From NCBI RefSeq assembly GCF_030814475.1, contig NZ_JAUSVF010000001.1, forward strand, positions 1,881,001 through 1,945,000: 64,000 nucleotides of DNA, read 5' to 3'. Below, piece by piece: positions 1 to 7,628 of the stretch. The stretch is from Pararhizobium capsulatum DSM 1112 (GTDB lineage Bacteria; Pseudomonadota; Alphaproteobacteria; Rhizobiales; Rhizobiaceae). The notes under the pieces were generated by a model. The model made no database searches and was not told the origin of the DNA. It saw nothing but the letters and a program-made list of their open reading frames with translations. The position numbers and the translations under genes are program-made. Within the stretch, counting starts at the first letter, position 1. Each line of letters begins with the position of its first letter.

Positions 1-166
1 GATGAACGGGTCGTTGGTGATCTCGACCCGCCCGGTCATGCCGTTGTAGACAAGCAGAAAGTGCCGTAGGAACGACCGTTCCCAATGGCCATCACCACCG
101 GGATGGCCTCCTTCCTGACCTTCGCTGACGAAGAACTCGCGCCAACGTCGTTGTCGTGACGGGGCT
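1..166. other. Left edge, no complete gene
   Basis: No complete gene was found. On the minus strand one frame stays open from about position 160 to the window edge and would encode a stretch ending in VYNGMTGRVEITNDPFI, but it has no plausible start codon before the internal Met and overlaps the end of the next gene. It could be a gene fragment or the end of a gene lying mostly outside the window. Confidence 0.3.
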
Positions 167-730
167 TCATTCGCTTTCCAAAGCGTCGGCGAGGTCGCCG
201 GTTATATGGGGAAGAACTATGCCAAAATGTATCATATGAAAGGGCCCATCATATCTTCCGTTGGATAAGCCTGCATTTTCTAAGTCCGCCAAGGTATTGC
301 TGGCACCGCTATAACAATGTACCGCTTTTAACCATAGATATAATTCGAATTGTTTATTATTACCAACTGACTGTTCTATCGATTTGTATACGTCAACACA
401 ATATTTTCCTAATTTCCTTAGCTGATCCAATGAATACTGGGAGGAGTTTATTGCTCGCGTCATACGCTCCGTATCCTTGCTATTCATTTCATTGGCTAGC
501 CATTCATCGTCGATGGGCGAGTTGTTTGGAATTCGACCATAGAAGTTCTTCCAATACGCGAGGGAGGCCTGAGCTATCGCTTTGCGTTGAACCGGTGGAT
601 CTTTTGAGACCCACGTCGCCTTGTTCACGGCCACGTCGAGTTCAAAGGTGCTAGCTAGGCCGTTTCCCGCGACAAGGACCGTCATCAAGAAACTCGAAAC
701 AACAGCCACGTACTTTCTGCAGACAAACAT
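167..730 (-). CDS. Hypothetical exported protein
   Basis: The product has 187 residues and I do not recognise its family. It begins with a basic stretch, a hydrophobic core and an alanine/serine cleavage region (GNGLAS, about residues 22-27), so it is probably secreted to the periplasm. The mature part is polar with two cysteines (YCVDVY and VHCYSG) that could form a disulfide. The coding DNA is more AT-rich than the core genes further right, which fits an acquired region. It is followed on the same strand, after a gap, by another exported protein. Confidence 0.5.
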   Translation of the reverse strand: MFVCRKYVAVVSSFLMTVLVAGNGLASTFELDVAVNKATWVSKDPPVQRKAIAQASLAYWKNFYGRIPNNSPIDDEWLANEMNSKDTERMTRAINSSQYSLDQLRKLGKYCVDVYKSIEQSVGNNKQFELYLWLKAVHCYSGASNTLADLENAGLSNGRYDGPFHMIHFGIVLPHITGDLADALESE

Positions 731-982
731 CGTCTAAATCCCAATGATTGAACATCCCCAAGCGCGCACTCTTTGACGCAGTGAATGGCAAGTCAAGGGT
801 GAACTCGGTTCGTTCGCTGCCGGTTCAGTAACCGCCTCGATTGCGGTAGGTTGGCTGGTAGGCCTTGGAACGTCGCCGTCATTGAATGGTCCAGCAGCCG
901 CACGATGGTCCTGCATGTGGTCGCGCCCGGCAAGGCGTACTACGCCCTTCGCTTCGATGCTCTTCACCCACCTAGCGGCTGC

Positions 983-1426
983 TCACCGTCCGCTTCTCAG
1001 TGAGCGGACCATTGCCTTCTGGAGTTCGCGCAGCGGCCCACACTCCTGTGTAAATTGATCGGTGGATATTTGCGCGAAGCTTTCACCATGCAACTCACGC
1101 TTGGCCATCAGGTCGGCCAGCTTGATGTCTGACATGGTCTTGGCGATTTCTTCAGTATGGGGTTGCCGGTCGGGAGTGAGCCCGTCGACCAACATAACCA
1201 CACCGACGAGTTTCCATCCCCGCTCGTTGTCCTCGAACGCGGTGACGTTCTGCGTCAAACCTGCGCGTCGGGCAGCGTCGGCACCCATGCGGAAGTAAGC
1301 GCTGCACTGGATGAGCGCCTGCCCAATCTCGTAGTGCTGCTGCGGGGTGAACGGGTCGCCCTGTTCCTGCGCATGTGCACTGCCAGCTATGCCAGCGGCA
1401 GCTATAAGCATCAGAAGTTTCTTCAT
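983..1426 (-). CDS. Hypothetical periplasmic protein
   Basis: The product has 147 residues with a clear Sec signal peptide (MKKLLMLIAAAGIAGSAHA, cleavage after AHA near residue 19). The mature domain is about 128 residues, mainly helical by composition, with two conserved-looking cysteines (IQCSAYF and QECGPL) that could pair. No enzyme motif is visible. Small two-cysteine periplasmic proteins of this kind are common in rhizobia. It lies in the accessory region near the replication genes of the mobile element, but nothing ties it functionally to them. Confidence 0.6.
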   Translation of the reverse strand: MKKLLMLIAAAGIAGSAHAQEQGDPFTPQQHYEIGQALIQCSAYFRMGADAARRAGLTQNVTAFEDNERGWKLVGVVMLVDGLTPDRQPHTEEIAKTMSDIKLADLMAKRELHGESFAQISTDQFTQECGPLRELQKAMVRSLRSGR

Positions 1427-1796
1427 TTCACTGACCTCTTGTCGGTTGGGTCATTGCTGATGGTCCGAGCGGCGCTTTGCCGATACGGGCTTTTAGCAAC
1501 GTTATCGTGTTTTCCCTATGAATATCCAGATCGGAGCTTCAAAACCGAAAGCAACAGGTCCGGATTGGGAGTGCGACGGCAATTTGACCGGTTCGGGGCA
1601 TTCGACAACATTGCATCACCGAGTTTTCCCGCTGGCGGCGAGCATGCCCACTCGCACCGCTTCTTTGCACAATACGTACGCATTTTTTAGAAAAAACAAT
1701 GGATTAGAATGTACAGCACATCTTCGTAAACCATGATCTTATTGTCGCAAGAGCCGCAATCTGCAAAAATGAAAGCATATAAAGTTGGCATCAGAA
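1427..1796. other. Intergenic gap
   Basis: About 370 bases with no supported gene. The right half is AT-rich (around 1680-1780) and probably carries the promoter of the plus-strand HGG-motif gene. The open frames here lack coding character and overlap the start of the minus-strand gene. Confidence 0.4.
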
Positions 1797-2123
1797 ATGA
1801 CATCAACTCAGTTTCTCAAGGACAATCCCTTGAACGAGCAGAGACCGACCCCAAGACAATCCAAGTGGATGTTTGGTGCAGATTGGCCCGGTAAACGGTG
1901 CCTCGCCAAGACACGTGCCGGATACCTTTGCCAAAAGCCTGCACTGAAAGGGAGAACCCGCTGCCAACTGCATGGCGGACGAGCGGGCGCGCCGACCGGG
2001 AAGCGGAACGGGAATTACAATTCCGGCCGCTTTACCAAAGAGGCCATACTGGCAAGAAAGGAAGCAGTCAGGCGCATCCGGGCTTTGATCGAGCTTGGGC
2101 GAACGGTTGGCATGTTTCGTTGA
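1797..2123 (+). CDS. Small HGG-motif protein of mobile elements
   Basis: The product has about 108 residues from ATG 1797; a TTG at 1785 would add four. The core is a two-cysteine segment (RCLAKTRAGYLCQKPALKG), then a cysteine-histidine pair (RCQLHGG) and GAPTGKRNGNYNSG. This resembles the small HGGxSTG-type proteins common in alphaproteobacterial phages and islands, whose function is not established. The Cys-x6-Cys ... Cys-x2-His spacing could bind one zinc ion; that is inference. It faces the minus-strand primase genes across a 263-base gap that contains a large inverted repeat. Confidence 0.6.
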   Translation: MTSTQFLKDNPLNEQRPTPRQSKWMFGADWPGKRCLAKTRAGYLCQKPALKGRTRCQLHGGRAGAPTGKRNGNYNSGRFTKEAILARKEAVRRIRALIELGRTVGMFR

Positions 2124-2296
2124 CAAATGGCTCCGCGTCGGCGGCATCACACGGCCTGCTGTTCGTGCCGGATCCGTGGAAAACGTTGTCACCCAGTTAT
2201 TCAATGGCACCATTGTCTGGCAGCCACTCCGCTTTCACATGCGGCTACGTGTTTCAATCTGTTTGGTAGACTTCGCCAACCGAAGCCCTCTTCCGC

Positions 2297-2349
2297 TGCT
2301 ACATCTGCTACACGTCCCTAACTTTGGGGGTGGTGTAGCGGATGTAGCA
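2297..2349. repeat. 17-bp inverted repeat with iteron-like arms
   Basis: Left arm 2297-2313 (TGCTACATCTGCTACAC) and right arm 2333-2349 (GTGTAGCGGATGTAGCA) are reverse complements with a single mismatch, separated by 19 bases. Each arm is built from a repeated GCTACA unit. It lies between the end of the primase-like gene (minus strand) and the HGG-motif gene. It could be the transcription terminator of the replication genes, although no T-run follows, or a primase recognition/origin site. Confidence 0.6.
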
Positions 2350-2386
2350 ACGTCCCTGCATCTCCTCAGGAGAAACAGCGGCAATT

Positions 2387-4552
2387 TCATTGCGCGCCTT
2401 TCACGATCCGGTAGGCTTCCTTGCGTGGAGCACCATCCACGACCGCACCGTCGGGAAGGCGCACAAGCCAGCCGTGCTTCACCAGCAGAGCAATTGCAGT
2501 CTGCACTTTGGGGCCTTCGCGGAGCCGGCTTGGTCCGTACTGCAAGATATCGCGCGGCGTCACAAGTTGGCGTTCACAACTTTCCAACAGCCATTTGCGC
2601 AAGGCTTCGGCATTGGCGACCTCCCTGCTCACATTGGCGCTGTTGGTCAGCTTTAATGCATCTGACAGATAAAATTTCGCCAAGCTGATGGCATCCGACA
2701 TCGTTGCAGCGGTGACCTCTTTGGCTCGAAGGTCACCCCATGCCGTCAGGACACCGGCGATGCGTGCGGCCTGTTCGGCCGATTTGGAAGCATACCCCTG
2801 AATGGAAGAATACGCCCCGCTAGGTGCCTGCTTAAGTTCAACGTCATCCGCATAGCCGGAAAGCAAAGCACGGGCCGCGTCCGACAAAGGCAACAAGGTG
2901 GGCATCAGTTCCCGTGTTGCGTTGTCCATCGGCAAAGCCGTTTCCAGAATAGCTTTCAGTCGCGCCCCAAAATCCGAAAGGGGAGCGTTGTTGCGCTTGA
3001 TTTTTGCCTGAAACCGCGTGCCTACAGTGCTCGGCGGCTCGCAAATCAGAAAGCGCGGCAAAAAACCGGTACCCGTAGACAAAGGATCAGCCATGAAATT
3101 CCTCGCAACCTCAGGCTGCACCATGAGGTGTACTGCGAGACGCCGACCATAAAGAGTAGACGTCCCCTCGCCGGAGCGAGTGCGACGAATTGTATTGCCC
3201 TGCCAGAGATCGTTCAGCGCGGTCAAGGTCTTCTGTCGGTTGTCGGGCGACATTGCATATCCGCCGAGAAACTGCCCGCCTTCATCAGAGAAAATGCCAA
3301 GCGTCGGCATTCCTTCTGAAAACTTGCGCGTAAGCCCTTCATAGGTCGGTTCTGTAACCGTGCGTTCCGCCAAGGGCGGAGGAGCAGGTTCCGCGCCAAG
3401 CTTGCTCAAACCATCCTCAATGCTCTTCCGGTTTTCCGTTTTCTTCTTCGCTTCCGCGAGGAGTTGTTCCTTGTCGCTCTTCCACAATGCTTGATTACTT
3501 GACCATGCGCTCACAGCATCTCGCCGCACTGCATCCTCGTTTTTCTCAAACTGGCGCAGGGCTTCCATGATCACCTCGTCACAGGACGATTTCCGCTCGC
3601 CGGATTGCGCAATGGTCAGGACGTAGAGCGACAAAGGACGCTTTCCGCCCAGTGTCTCGACGTCGCGAAAGCCTTGCACTGCCAGAGATGCTACAGCCAA
3701 TGCGGACGCAGCAGGGATGGCCATTGGCGCAAGCGTCATGCCTTGTACAGCCTCCACAACTGCTCGCAGAGGTCTCAGCGCTGCCACGGGGAAAGGTTCT
3801 TCAGGCGGGCTTTCCGGAAGCAGCGGCGTGGGTGTTTCGACAGAGGAAACCGGACGCTCTGCCGACGTCAGCAGTTGGGTCAGATCGGTGCCAGGAGGAA
3901 CTGCATCCGCCAAATCCCATTTCGGCGGGAAGTTGGAAGGGACGTTGACGATACGAACCGATGCCGCCCCCGCGACGGTCGCCAGTTGAGCAACTTCATC
4001 GGCATACTTGCGTCCCGCGTCATCATTGTCGGGCCAGATCGTCACCGCGCGTCCCTTTAGCGGCGCCCAATCGGTTTTCCCCGCAGCGTTCGATCCGCCG
4101 GACGACGCGAGGACAATGTACTCTGGGAACAACCTCGATCCAGCGTCCGCCGCCTTCTCCCCTTCGACCACAATCACCGGCTTCTCGGGCCCAGCAATAA
4201 GCGCCCTCAAATTGAAAGGCGGACGGGCACTGGGCCACGCCTGCCTGCGCCATTGCCGGTGACCGTTCGGCCCCTCGCACCACGTAAAGGGAAAAATCAT
4301 CTTTTCAGCGGGCGTAGTACCCGCCGAAGCACGCTCATAGCGTACGATATGAAAGAGAAGCTGCCCTTGTTCGTTGTAATAGTTCCATTTTTTGGTGAAG
4401 GTATAACCATACATAGCGGCGCGCCGGAGCATCACGTCAGTCAGCGGTGCACTGCCATTCGGCACAATGGGCTTCCACTCCGGCGGGGAAGCCGGATCAT
4501 TAAAGTCGGTTGCATTGTTGGCCAACGGTGGAAACGTCGCGTTATTGCTCAT
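2387..4552 (-). CDS. Toprim/DUF3987 primase-helicase-like protein
   Basis: The product has 721 residues. I place the start at ATG 4552 (MSNNATFPPL); the open frame extends 24 codons further but that part overlaps the upstream gene. A Toprim-like segment lies roughly at residues 125-210 (VIVVEGEKAADAG, then WPDNDDAGRKYADEVAQ), supplying the acidic residues used for metal-dependent nucleotidyl transfer. The rest is a DUF3987 domain with the degenerate P-loop AQSGERKSS and a central coiled stretch. Such proteins act as primase/helicase components of satellite phages, plasmids and islands. It is translationally coupled to the 98-residue partner upstream (11-nt overlap), and the two together look like one split replication protein. 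Confidence 0.8.
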   Translation of the reverse strand: MSNNATFPPLANNATDFNDPASPPEWKPIVPNGSAPLTDVMLRRAAMYGYTFTKKWNYYNEQGQLLFHIVRYERASAGTTPAEKMIFPFTWCEGPNGHRQWRRQAWPSARPPFNLRALIAGPEKPVIVVEGEKAADAGSRLFPEYIVLASSGGSNAAGKTDWAPLKGRAVTIWPDNDDAGRKYADEVAQLATVAGAASVRIVNVPSNFPPKWDLADAVPPGTDLTQLLTSAERPVSSVETPTPLLPESPPEEPFPVAALRPLRAVVEAVQGMTLAPMAIPAASALAVASLAVQGFRDVETLGGKRPLSLYVLTIAQSGERKSSCDEVIMEALRQFEKNEDAVRRDAVSAWSSNQALWKSDKEQLLAEAKKKTENRKSIEDGLSKLGAEPAPPPLAERTVTEPTYEGLTRKFSEGMPTLGIFSDEGGQFLGGYAMSPDNRQKTLTALNDLWQGNTIRRTRSGEGTSTLYGRRLAVHLMVQPEVARNFMADPLSTGTGFLPRFLICEPPSTVGTRFQAKIKRNNAPLSDFGARLKAILETALPMDNATRELMPTLLPLSDAARALLSGYADDVELKQAPSGAYSSIQGYASKSAEQAARIAGVLTAWGDLRAKEVTAATMSDAISLAKFYLSDALKLTNSANVSREVANAEALRKWLLESCERQLVTPRDILQYGPSRLREGPKVQTAIALLVKHGWLVRLPDGAVVDGAPRKEAYRIVKGAQ

Positions 4553-4838
4553 ACGGAACCCCCAGCATGGAGGCGAGGTTGCGGGCGGCTTCAGCCTGAC
4601 CGATGCCAGAAAGAAAGGCCGCAAGCGAGATTACATCGCCGCCCTTGTCGCCGGTAGCGAAGTCAGCCCACTTGCCGGTGCGCATGTTGATCTGGAAGGA
4701 ACCGGCGTGATGGTCGGCACGGCGGGGGTTGAGTGCAAGCCATTCGTTCTTGCGTTGGCGACCATCAGGCAGCCATTGACGGAGCAGATCGGGCAATGCG
4801 GCCAGCGCTGCGGCATTGATGCCAACAAAGTCGATCAT
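4542..4838 (-). CDS. Primase N-terminal-like small protein
   Basis: The product has 98 residues. Its central part (NPRRADHHAGSFQIN, then TGKWADFATGDKGGDVISL) matches the segment that in element-encoded primases precedes the Toprim domain and follows or replaces the CHC2 zinc finger. No cysteine is present, so it cannot bind zinc in the usual way. The start codon overlaps the stop of the AlpA-like gene by one base (TGATG) and its end overlaps the next gene by 11 bases, indicating an operon with coupled translation. I infer that it works with the Toprim/DUF3987 protein at replication initiation. Confidence 0.7.
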   Translation of the reverse strand: MIDFVGINAAALAALPDLLRQWLPDGRQRKNEWLALNPRRADHHAGSFQINMRTGKWADFATGDKGGDVISLAAFLSGIGQAEAARNLASMLGVPYEQ

Positions 4839-5086
4839 CAGCGAGCCTCCTGACGCGATTTGCGCTCATTCGGCCTCGGCCATTTCCCGGAATTCAGCGA
4901 ATGAAAGAAATCTGCGAGATCGTCCGCGAGAATGAAGGTACGCTTGCCGAGCTTGCGGCGCGTCAAGCGGCCTTCGTTGCAAAGCTTATGGATCGTCGCA
5001 GGCGACAGACCGGTTGTCGCACACACATCCCCGATTGAGTAGGCAATTTTGTTGCAATCGTTGTTAGGTACCTTCATGTGCTTCAC
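4838..5086 (-). CDS. AlpA/excisionase-like helix-turn-helix protein
   Basis: The product has 82 residues with a MerR-type helix-turn-helix of the excisionase (HTH_17) class: YSIGDVCATTGLSPATIHKL followed by GRLTRRKLGKRTFILADDLADFF. In P4-like satellites, proteins of this type either activate the integrase gene or act as excisionase. It is the first gene of the minus-strand replication operon. A pair of palindromes at 5158-5191, about 70 bases upstream of its start, is the obvious candidate for autoregulation or regulation by another element protein. Confidence 0.8.
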   Translation of the reverse strand: MKHMKVPNNDCNKIAYSIGDVCATTGLSPATIHKLCNEGRLTRRKLGKRTFILADDLADFFHSLNSGKWPRPNERKSRQEAR

Positions 5087-5157
5087 CTATTTGACTATAG
5101 AAGACAATAGATGATCATAACGTCCGGTATAATGTCAAACCCCAGGGAAGCCATAGG

Positions 5158-5191
5158 GCGACATACTGTCGCAACATGGCGACATACTGTC
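5158..5191. promoter_or_regulatory. Tandem palindromic operator
   Basis: GCGACATACTGTCGC (5158-5172) is a perfect dyad with 6-base arms around TAC. A second copy, GCGACATACTGTCTC (5179-5193 including its last bases), differs in one base. The two sit 21 bp apart, two helical turns, so dimers would bind the same face of DNA. The pair lies upstream of the AlpA-like gene and next to a strongly AT-rich tract (about 5195-5330), fitting a regulated promoter or replication origin of the element. Confidence 0.6.
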
Positions 5192-5473
5192 TCATTACTT
5201 TCGTTCACCGCCTTGATTTTTCTGATATTATTTTTTAACATCATTTTTTCATGTTTTATTTCAATAAATAAAGAGGATTTATCCCGATTAATCTTAATTT
5301 GTTATTTCACGATGAACGCTTGTGGTCCATGTGGATCACCACAAATGGCGGGGCCAGGCGATGCCGCAAACGTCTCGGAAGTCCAAAGTGCGCGCATACC
5401 GAGTTTCGCGTCCTGTGGTCAAAGTGACCAGAGCGGCAATTGCTCTTACCGCTCTTTCGGACAGCGCCGGAAT
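5192..5473. other. AT-rich intergenic tract
   Basis: The part from about 5195 to 5330 is strongly AT-rich (runs such as TATTATTTTTTAA) compared with the rest of the window. The remainder, to 5473, has no supported gene. The plus-strand open frame across this stretch shows a hydrophobic segment only because of the T-rich composition and is not called. The tract may hold promoters or an AT-rich unwinding element. Confidence 0.4.
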
Positions 5474-5608
5474 TCAAGGATGATTTTCAAGGTAACGTTC
5501 GAAGTCCGTCTTAAGTTGACGTCTTTTTTCAAGGGAACGTGTCCGACGGTAGGTGCGTTCGGTCGCGTCGCCCACAAGCGGGCCGGTAAGCAACAAGAGC
5601 CAATCGTC
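5474..5608 (-). pseudogene. Integrase C-terminal remnant
   Basis: Read on the minus strand, this frame ends with TGA at 5474 and encodes about 44 residues including GDATERTYRRTRSLEKRRQL. This matches the active-site tyrosine end of P4-type tyrosine recombinases; the intact integrase 500 bases away has GDATERAYRRSTAQAKRLAL at the same place. No catalytic Arg or His-x-x-Arg motifs can be found upstream in frame, so only the C-terminal tip with the nucleophilic tyrosine survives. It indicates a second, decayed integration event at this locus. The left boundary is certain, the right boundary is approximate. Confidence 0.65.
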
Positions 5609-5672
5609 GCCTCCTGGGAAGACTTGATCGAAGGCATGGCATCGTGTACGCAAAAATCTGGGGGGACTTTCG

Positions 5673-5927
5673 ATGAAGCATTTGTTTGGCCTGGCGTGGC
5701 TGTTGTTTGCGGCAGCTATGCTCGCTGGTTGTCAGGGTGTGGGAGGCGAAACCTACGTGGGTATGCCGACCTCACCAGCATGGTTCGCTACGGCGGGACC
5801 GAAAACGATAGCCGCCCACTTTCGCAAAAGCTGCGAAGGATATGGTTTCCAGCCTGACACGCCACAAATGGCCCAGTGCATACAGAATGAAGCTCTCATG
5901 GGCCGAGGAATTGCTGCCAGATTTTGA
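5673..5927 (+). CDS. Small lipoprotein
   Basis: The product has 84 residues with a type II signal peptide: MKHLFGLAWLLFAAAMLAGC, lipobox LAGC with the acylated Cys at residue 20. The mature part is about 64 residues with a C-x-y pattern (SCEGYGF, QCIQNE) that could form one disulfide. A strong ribosome-binding site (GGGGGGAC) stands just before the ATG. No function can be assigned. It lies between the integrase remnant and the intact integrase, so it is probably element cargo. Confidence 0.65.
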   Translation: MKHLFGLAWLLFAAAMLAGCQGVGGETYVGMPTSPAWFATAGPKTIAAHFRKSCEGYGFQPDTPQMAQCIQNEALMGRGIAARF

Positions 5928-6047
5928 CGTGCCCAACCGTCTAGCCAGTGAGGCGTTAACAACCCGGCGACTGATAATCGCTGGCTGATCAAGCCTGGGT
6001 CATGGCGTTGCGGTCCGCATACTTGGCGATGACCTTCAACGGGACGA

Positions 6048-7217
6048 TCAAGCCGCGCCCCACCTGCAATACCGTGCCCAGTCTTCCAAAAGCGCCAGTC
6101 TTTTGGCCTGTGCTGTTGAACGTCGGTATGCACGTTCTGTCGCATCGCCAACGGTATGCGCGAGGGCTGTTTCGATTAAATCACGGGGATAGTCCGTTTC
6201 ATCGCCTGCCCAGTCCCTGAAGGAACTGCGGAAACCGTGAACTGTATAGGCATCCCTATTCATGCGGCGCAGTAACATTTCCATCGCTGATGATGACAGT
6301 GGACGGCTTGGCCGTTGGCCGGGAAATACGTAGGGGCCGCTACGCACCTCGTGCAGGCTCTGCATGATTGACAGTGCGGCTTTACTCAGCGGTACTACAT
6401 GTTCTCGCGCCGCCTTCATCCGGGCAGCGGGTATTGTCCAGACGCCAATACCAAGGTCGAATTCGTTCCATGTAGCACCATACACTTCGCCGCTTCTGGC
6501 TGCTGTCAGGATGAGGAATTCAAGCGCCAGCGCCGCAAGAGCTCCGCGTGTCCGAAGCTCTGCCATGAATGCGGGCAGATCCTTATAGGGCAATGCCGGA
6601 TGGTGACCGCGCTGGAGTTTTTGCCGCGCAGGCAGGAGGTGCTGCAAGTTCCCGTTCCAGAGGGCGGGGTTCAACCCGTCGCGCCAGCCTTTCACCTTGG
6701 CAAAGTCCAGCACACGTTCGATGCGGCCCCGAAGCCTCGATGCGGTTTCATTCTTGCTGGTCCAGATGGGCGAGAGGATTTTCAGCACGTCATCGACAGT
6801 GATGCCATCGACCGGCTTGCTTCTGATCGGCTTGCAATAAGTATCGCCGAGCGTCATGGCCCACTGATCGCGGTGCTTACTGTTACGCCACGCCGGGCTG
6901 TTTGCAGCCAAGAAGTCATCAACAGTCTGTGCAAACGTAGGGTTGCCCTGTGCCTTCCGCTGCGATGCGACGGGATCGCGGCCTTCGGCCACGTCAGCTT
7001 TCGCCTTTGCCGCCTTAGCGCGAGCGCTTGCCAAGGTCACAGTCGGATAGCTGCCAAGCCCCATCGCCCGTCGCCTGCCGCTGACCTTCCACATAAACAG
7101 CCATGACTTGGTTCCACCCGGTGCTGCCTCCAGATAGAGGCCACCCCCATCACCGTGTCGTCCTACTTTCAAGCCCGACCTGATCTTTGCATCTGTGAGT
7201 TTGTGTATCCCAGCCAT
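6048..7217 (-). CDS. P4-type tyrosine integrase
   Basis: The product has 389 residues. The N-terminal DUF4102-type arm-binding domain covers roughly residues 1-90 (KLTDAKIRSGLKVGRHGDGG, GLGSYPTVTLASAR), then a SAM-like core-binding domain (about 95-190) and the catalytic domain. Catalytic signatures are LTAARSGEV (Arg I), HGFRSSFRDW (His-x-x-Arg), ALAHTVGD (His) and the nucleophile in ERAYRRS. All are intact, so the enzyme is probably active. It catalyses site-specific integration and excision of the element by Holliday-junction recombination. Enzymes of this family usually sit beside their attachment site, which would put it in the gap at 7218-7628, but I could not identify a target tRNA there. 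Confidence 0.92.
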   Translation of the reverse strand: MAGIHKLTDAKIRSGLKVGRHGDGGGLYLEAAPGGTKSWLFMWKVSGRRRAMGLGSYPTVTLASARAKAAKAKADVAEGRDPVASQRKAQGNPTFAQTVDDFLAANSPAWRNSKHRDQWAMTLGDTYCKPIRSKPVDGITVDDVLKILSPIWTSKNETASRLRGRIERVLDFAKVKGWRDGLNPALWNGNLQHLLPARQKLQRGHHPALPYKDLPAFMAELRTRGALAALALEFLILTAARSGEVYGATWNEFDLGIGVWTIPAARMKAAREHVVPLSKAALSIMQSLHEVRSGPYVFPGQRPSRPLSSSAMEMLLRRMNRDAYTVHGFRSSFRDWAGDETDYPRDLIETALAHTVGDATERAYRRSTAQAKRLALLEDWARYCRWGAA

Positions 7218-7628
7218 CGCCGTTTCCCTGCACTATTTCCTGCACCTTTGTGCATTGATGATGGGAGGCAATCGGAGACAATACAAGACTTGCGATCGCA
7301 TATCATGTTGAATTATATTACTATAACTTTGTTATAAAGAACCGCTGGAGCCGATAGTACGGCGGACATCTTCTCCGCCATTCAATCTGTTGAAATATCC
7401 CGATTTTAAGGCCTGGAGACGCATCCAGTGTGCCCGAGGGCAGGCCAGCGAGCCCGACTGTTCTTCGATCAATCAAAAAGATCCGACCTGTCGACAAGGA
7501 TTGCCATCAAGTCGGGCCTTTTCGATTCGCCCATAAGGCGACCAGAGCCATGTGCTCCGATCGCGGTCCGCAACTACGATTGTGAGCAAGTTTAGCGGCC
7601 ATTGCATACTCGAAGGCTTCGCTTCTTC
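7218..7628. other. Putative element-chromosome junction
   Basis: The 411-base gap between the integrase start and the caspase-like gene holds an AT-rich stretch (about 7290-7340) that probably contains the integrase promoter and may contain the attachment site. Further right, GCCCGACT (7452-7459) and AGTCGGGC (7510-7517) pair perfectly around a 50-base loop and are followed by CTTTTC, which could be the end of a small transcript. No tRNA 3' end with a T-arm was found. Confidence 0.35.

Noticed and set aside
734..967. 77-residue minus-strand open frame
   Set aside because: No ribosome-binding site, no family and compositionally odd; it merely fills the gap between two exported proteins.
5111..5857. 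248-residue plus-strand open frame
   Set aside because: It spans the palindromic operator, the AT-rich tract and the integrase remnant, overlaps the well-supported lipoprotein gene, and has no recognisable domain.
7218..7628. tRNA-type attachment site
   Set aside because: I looked for a T-arm and acceptor end of a tRNA next to the integrase and found none, so no att site is claimed.
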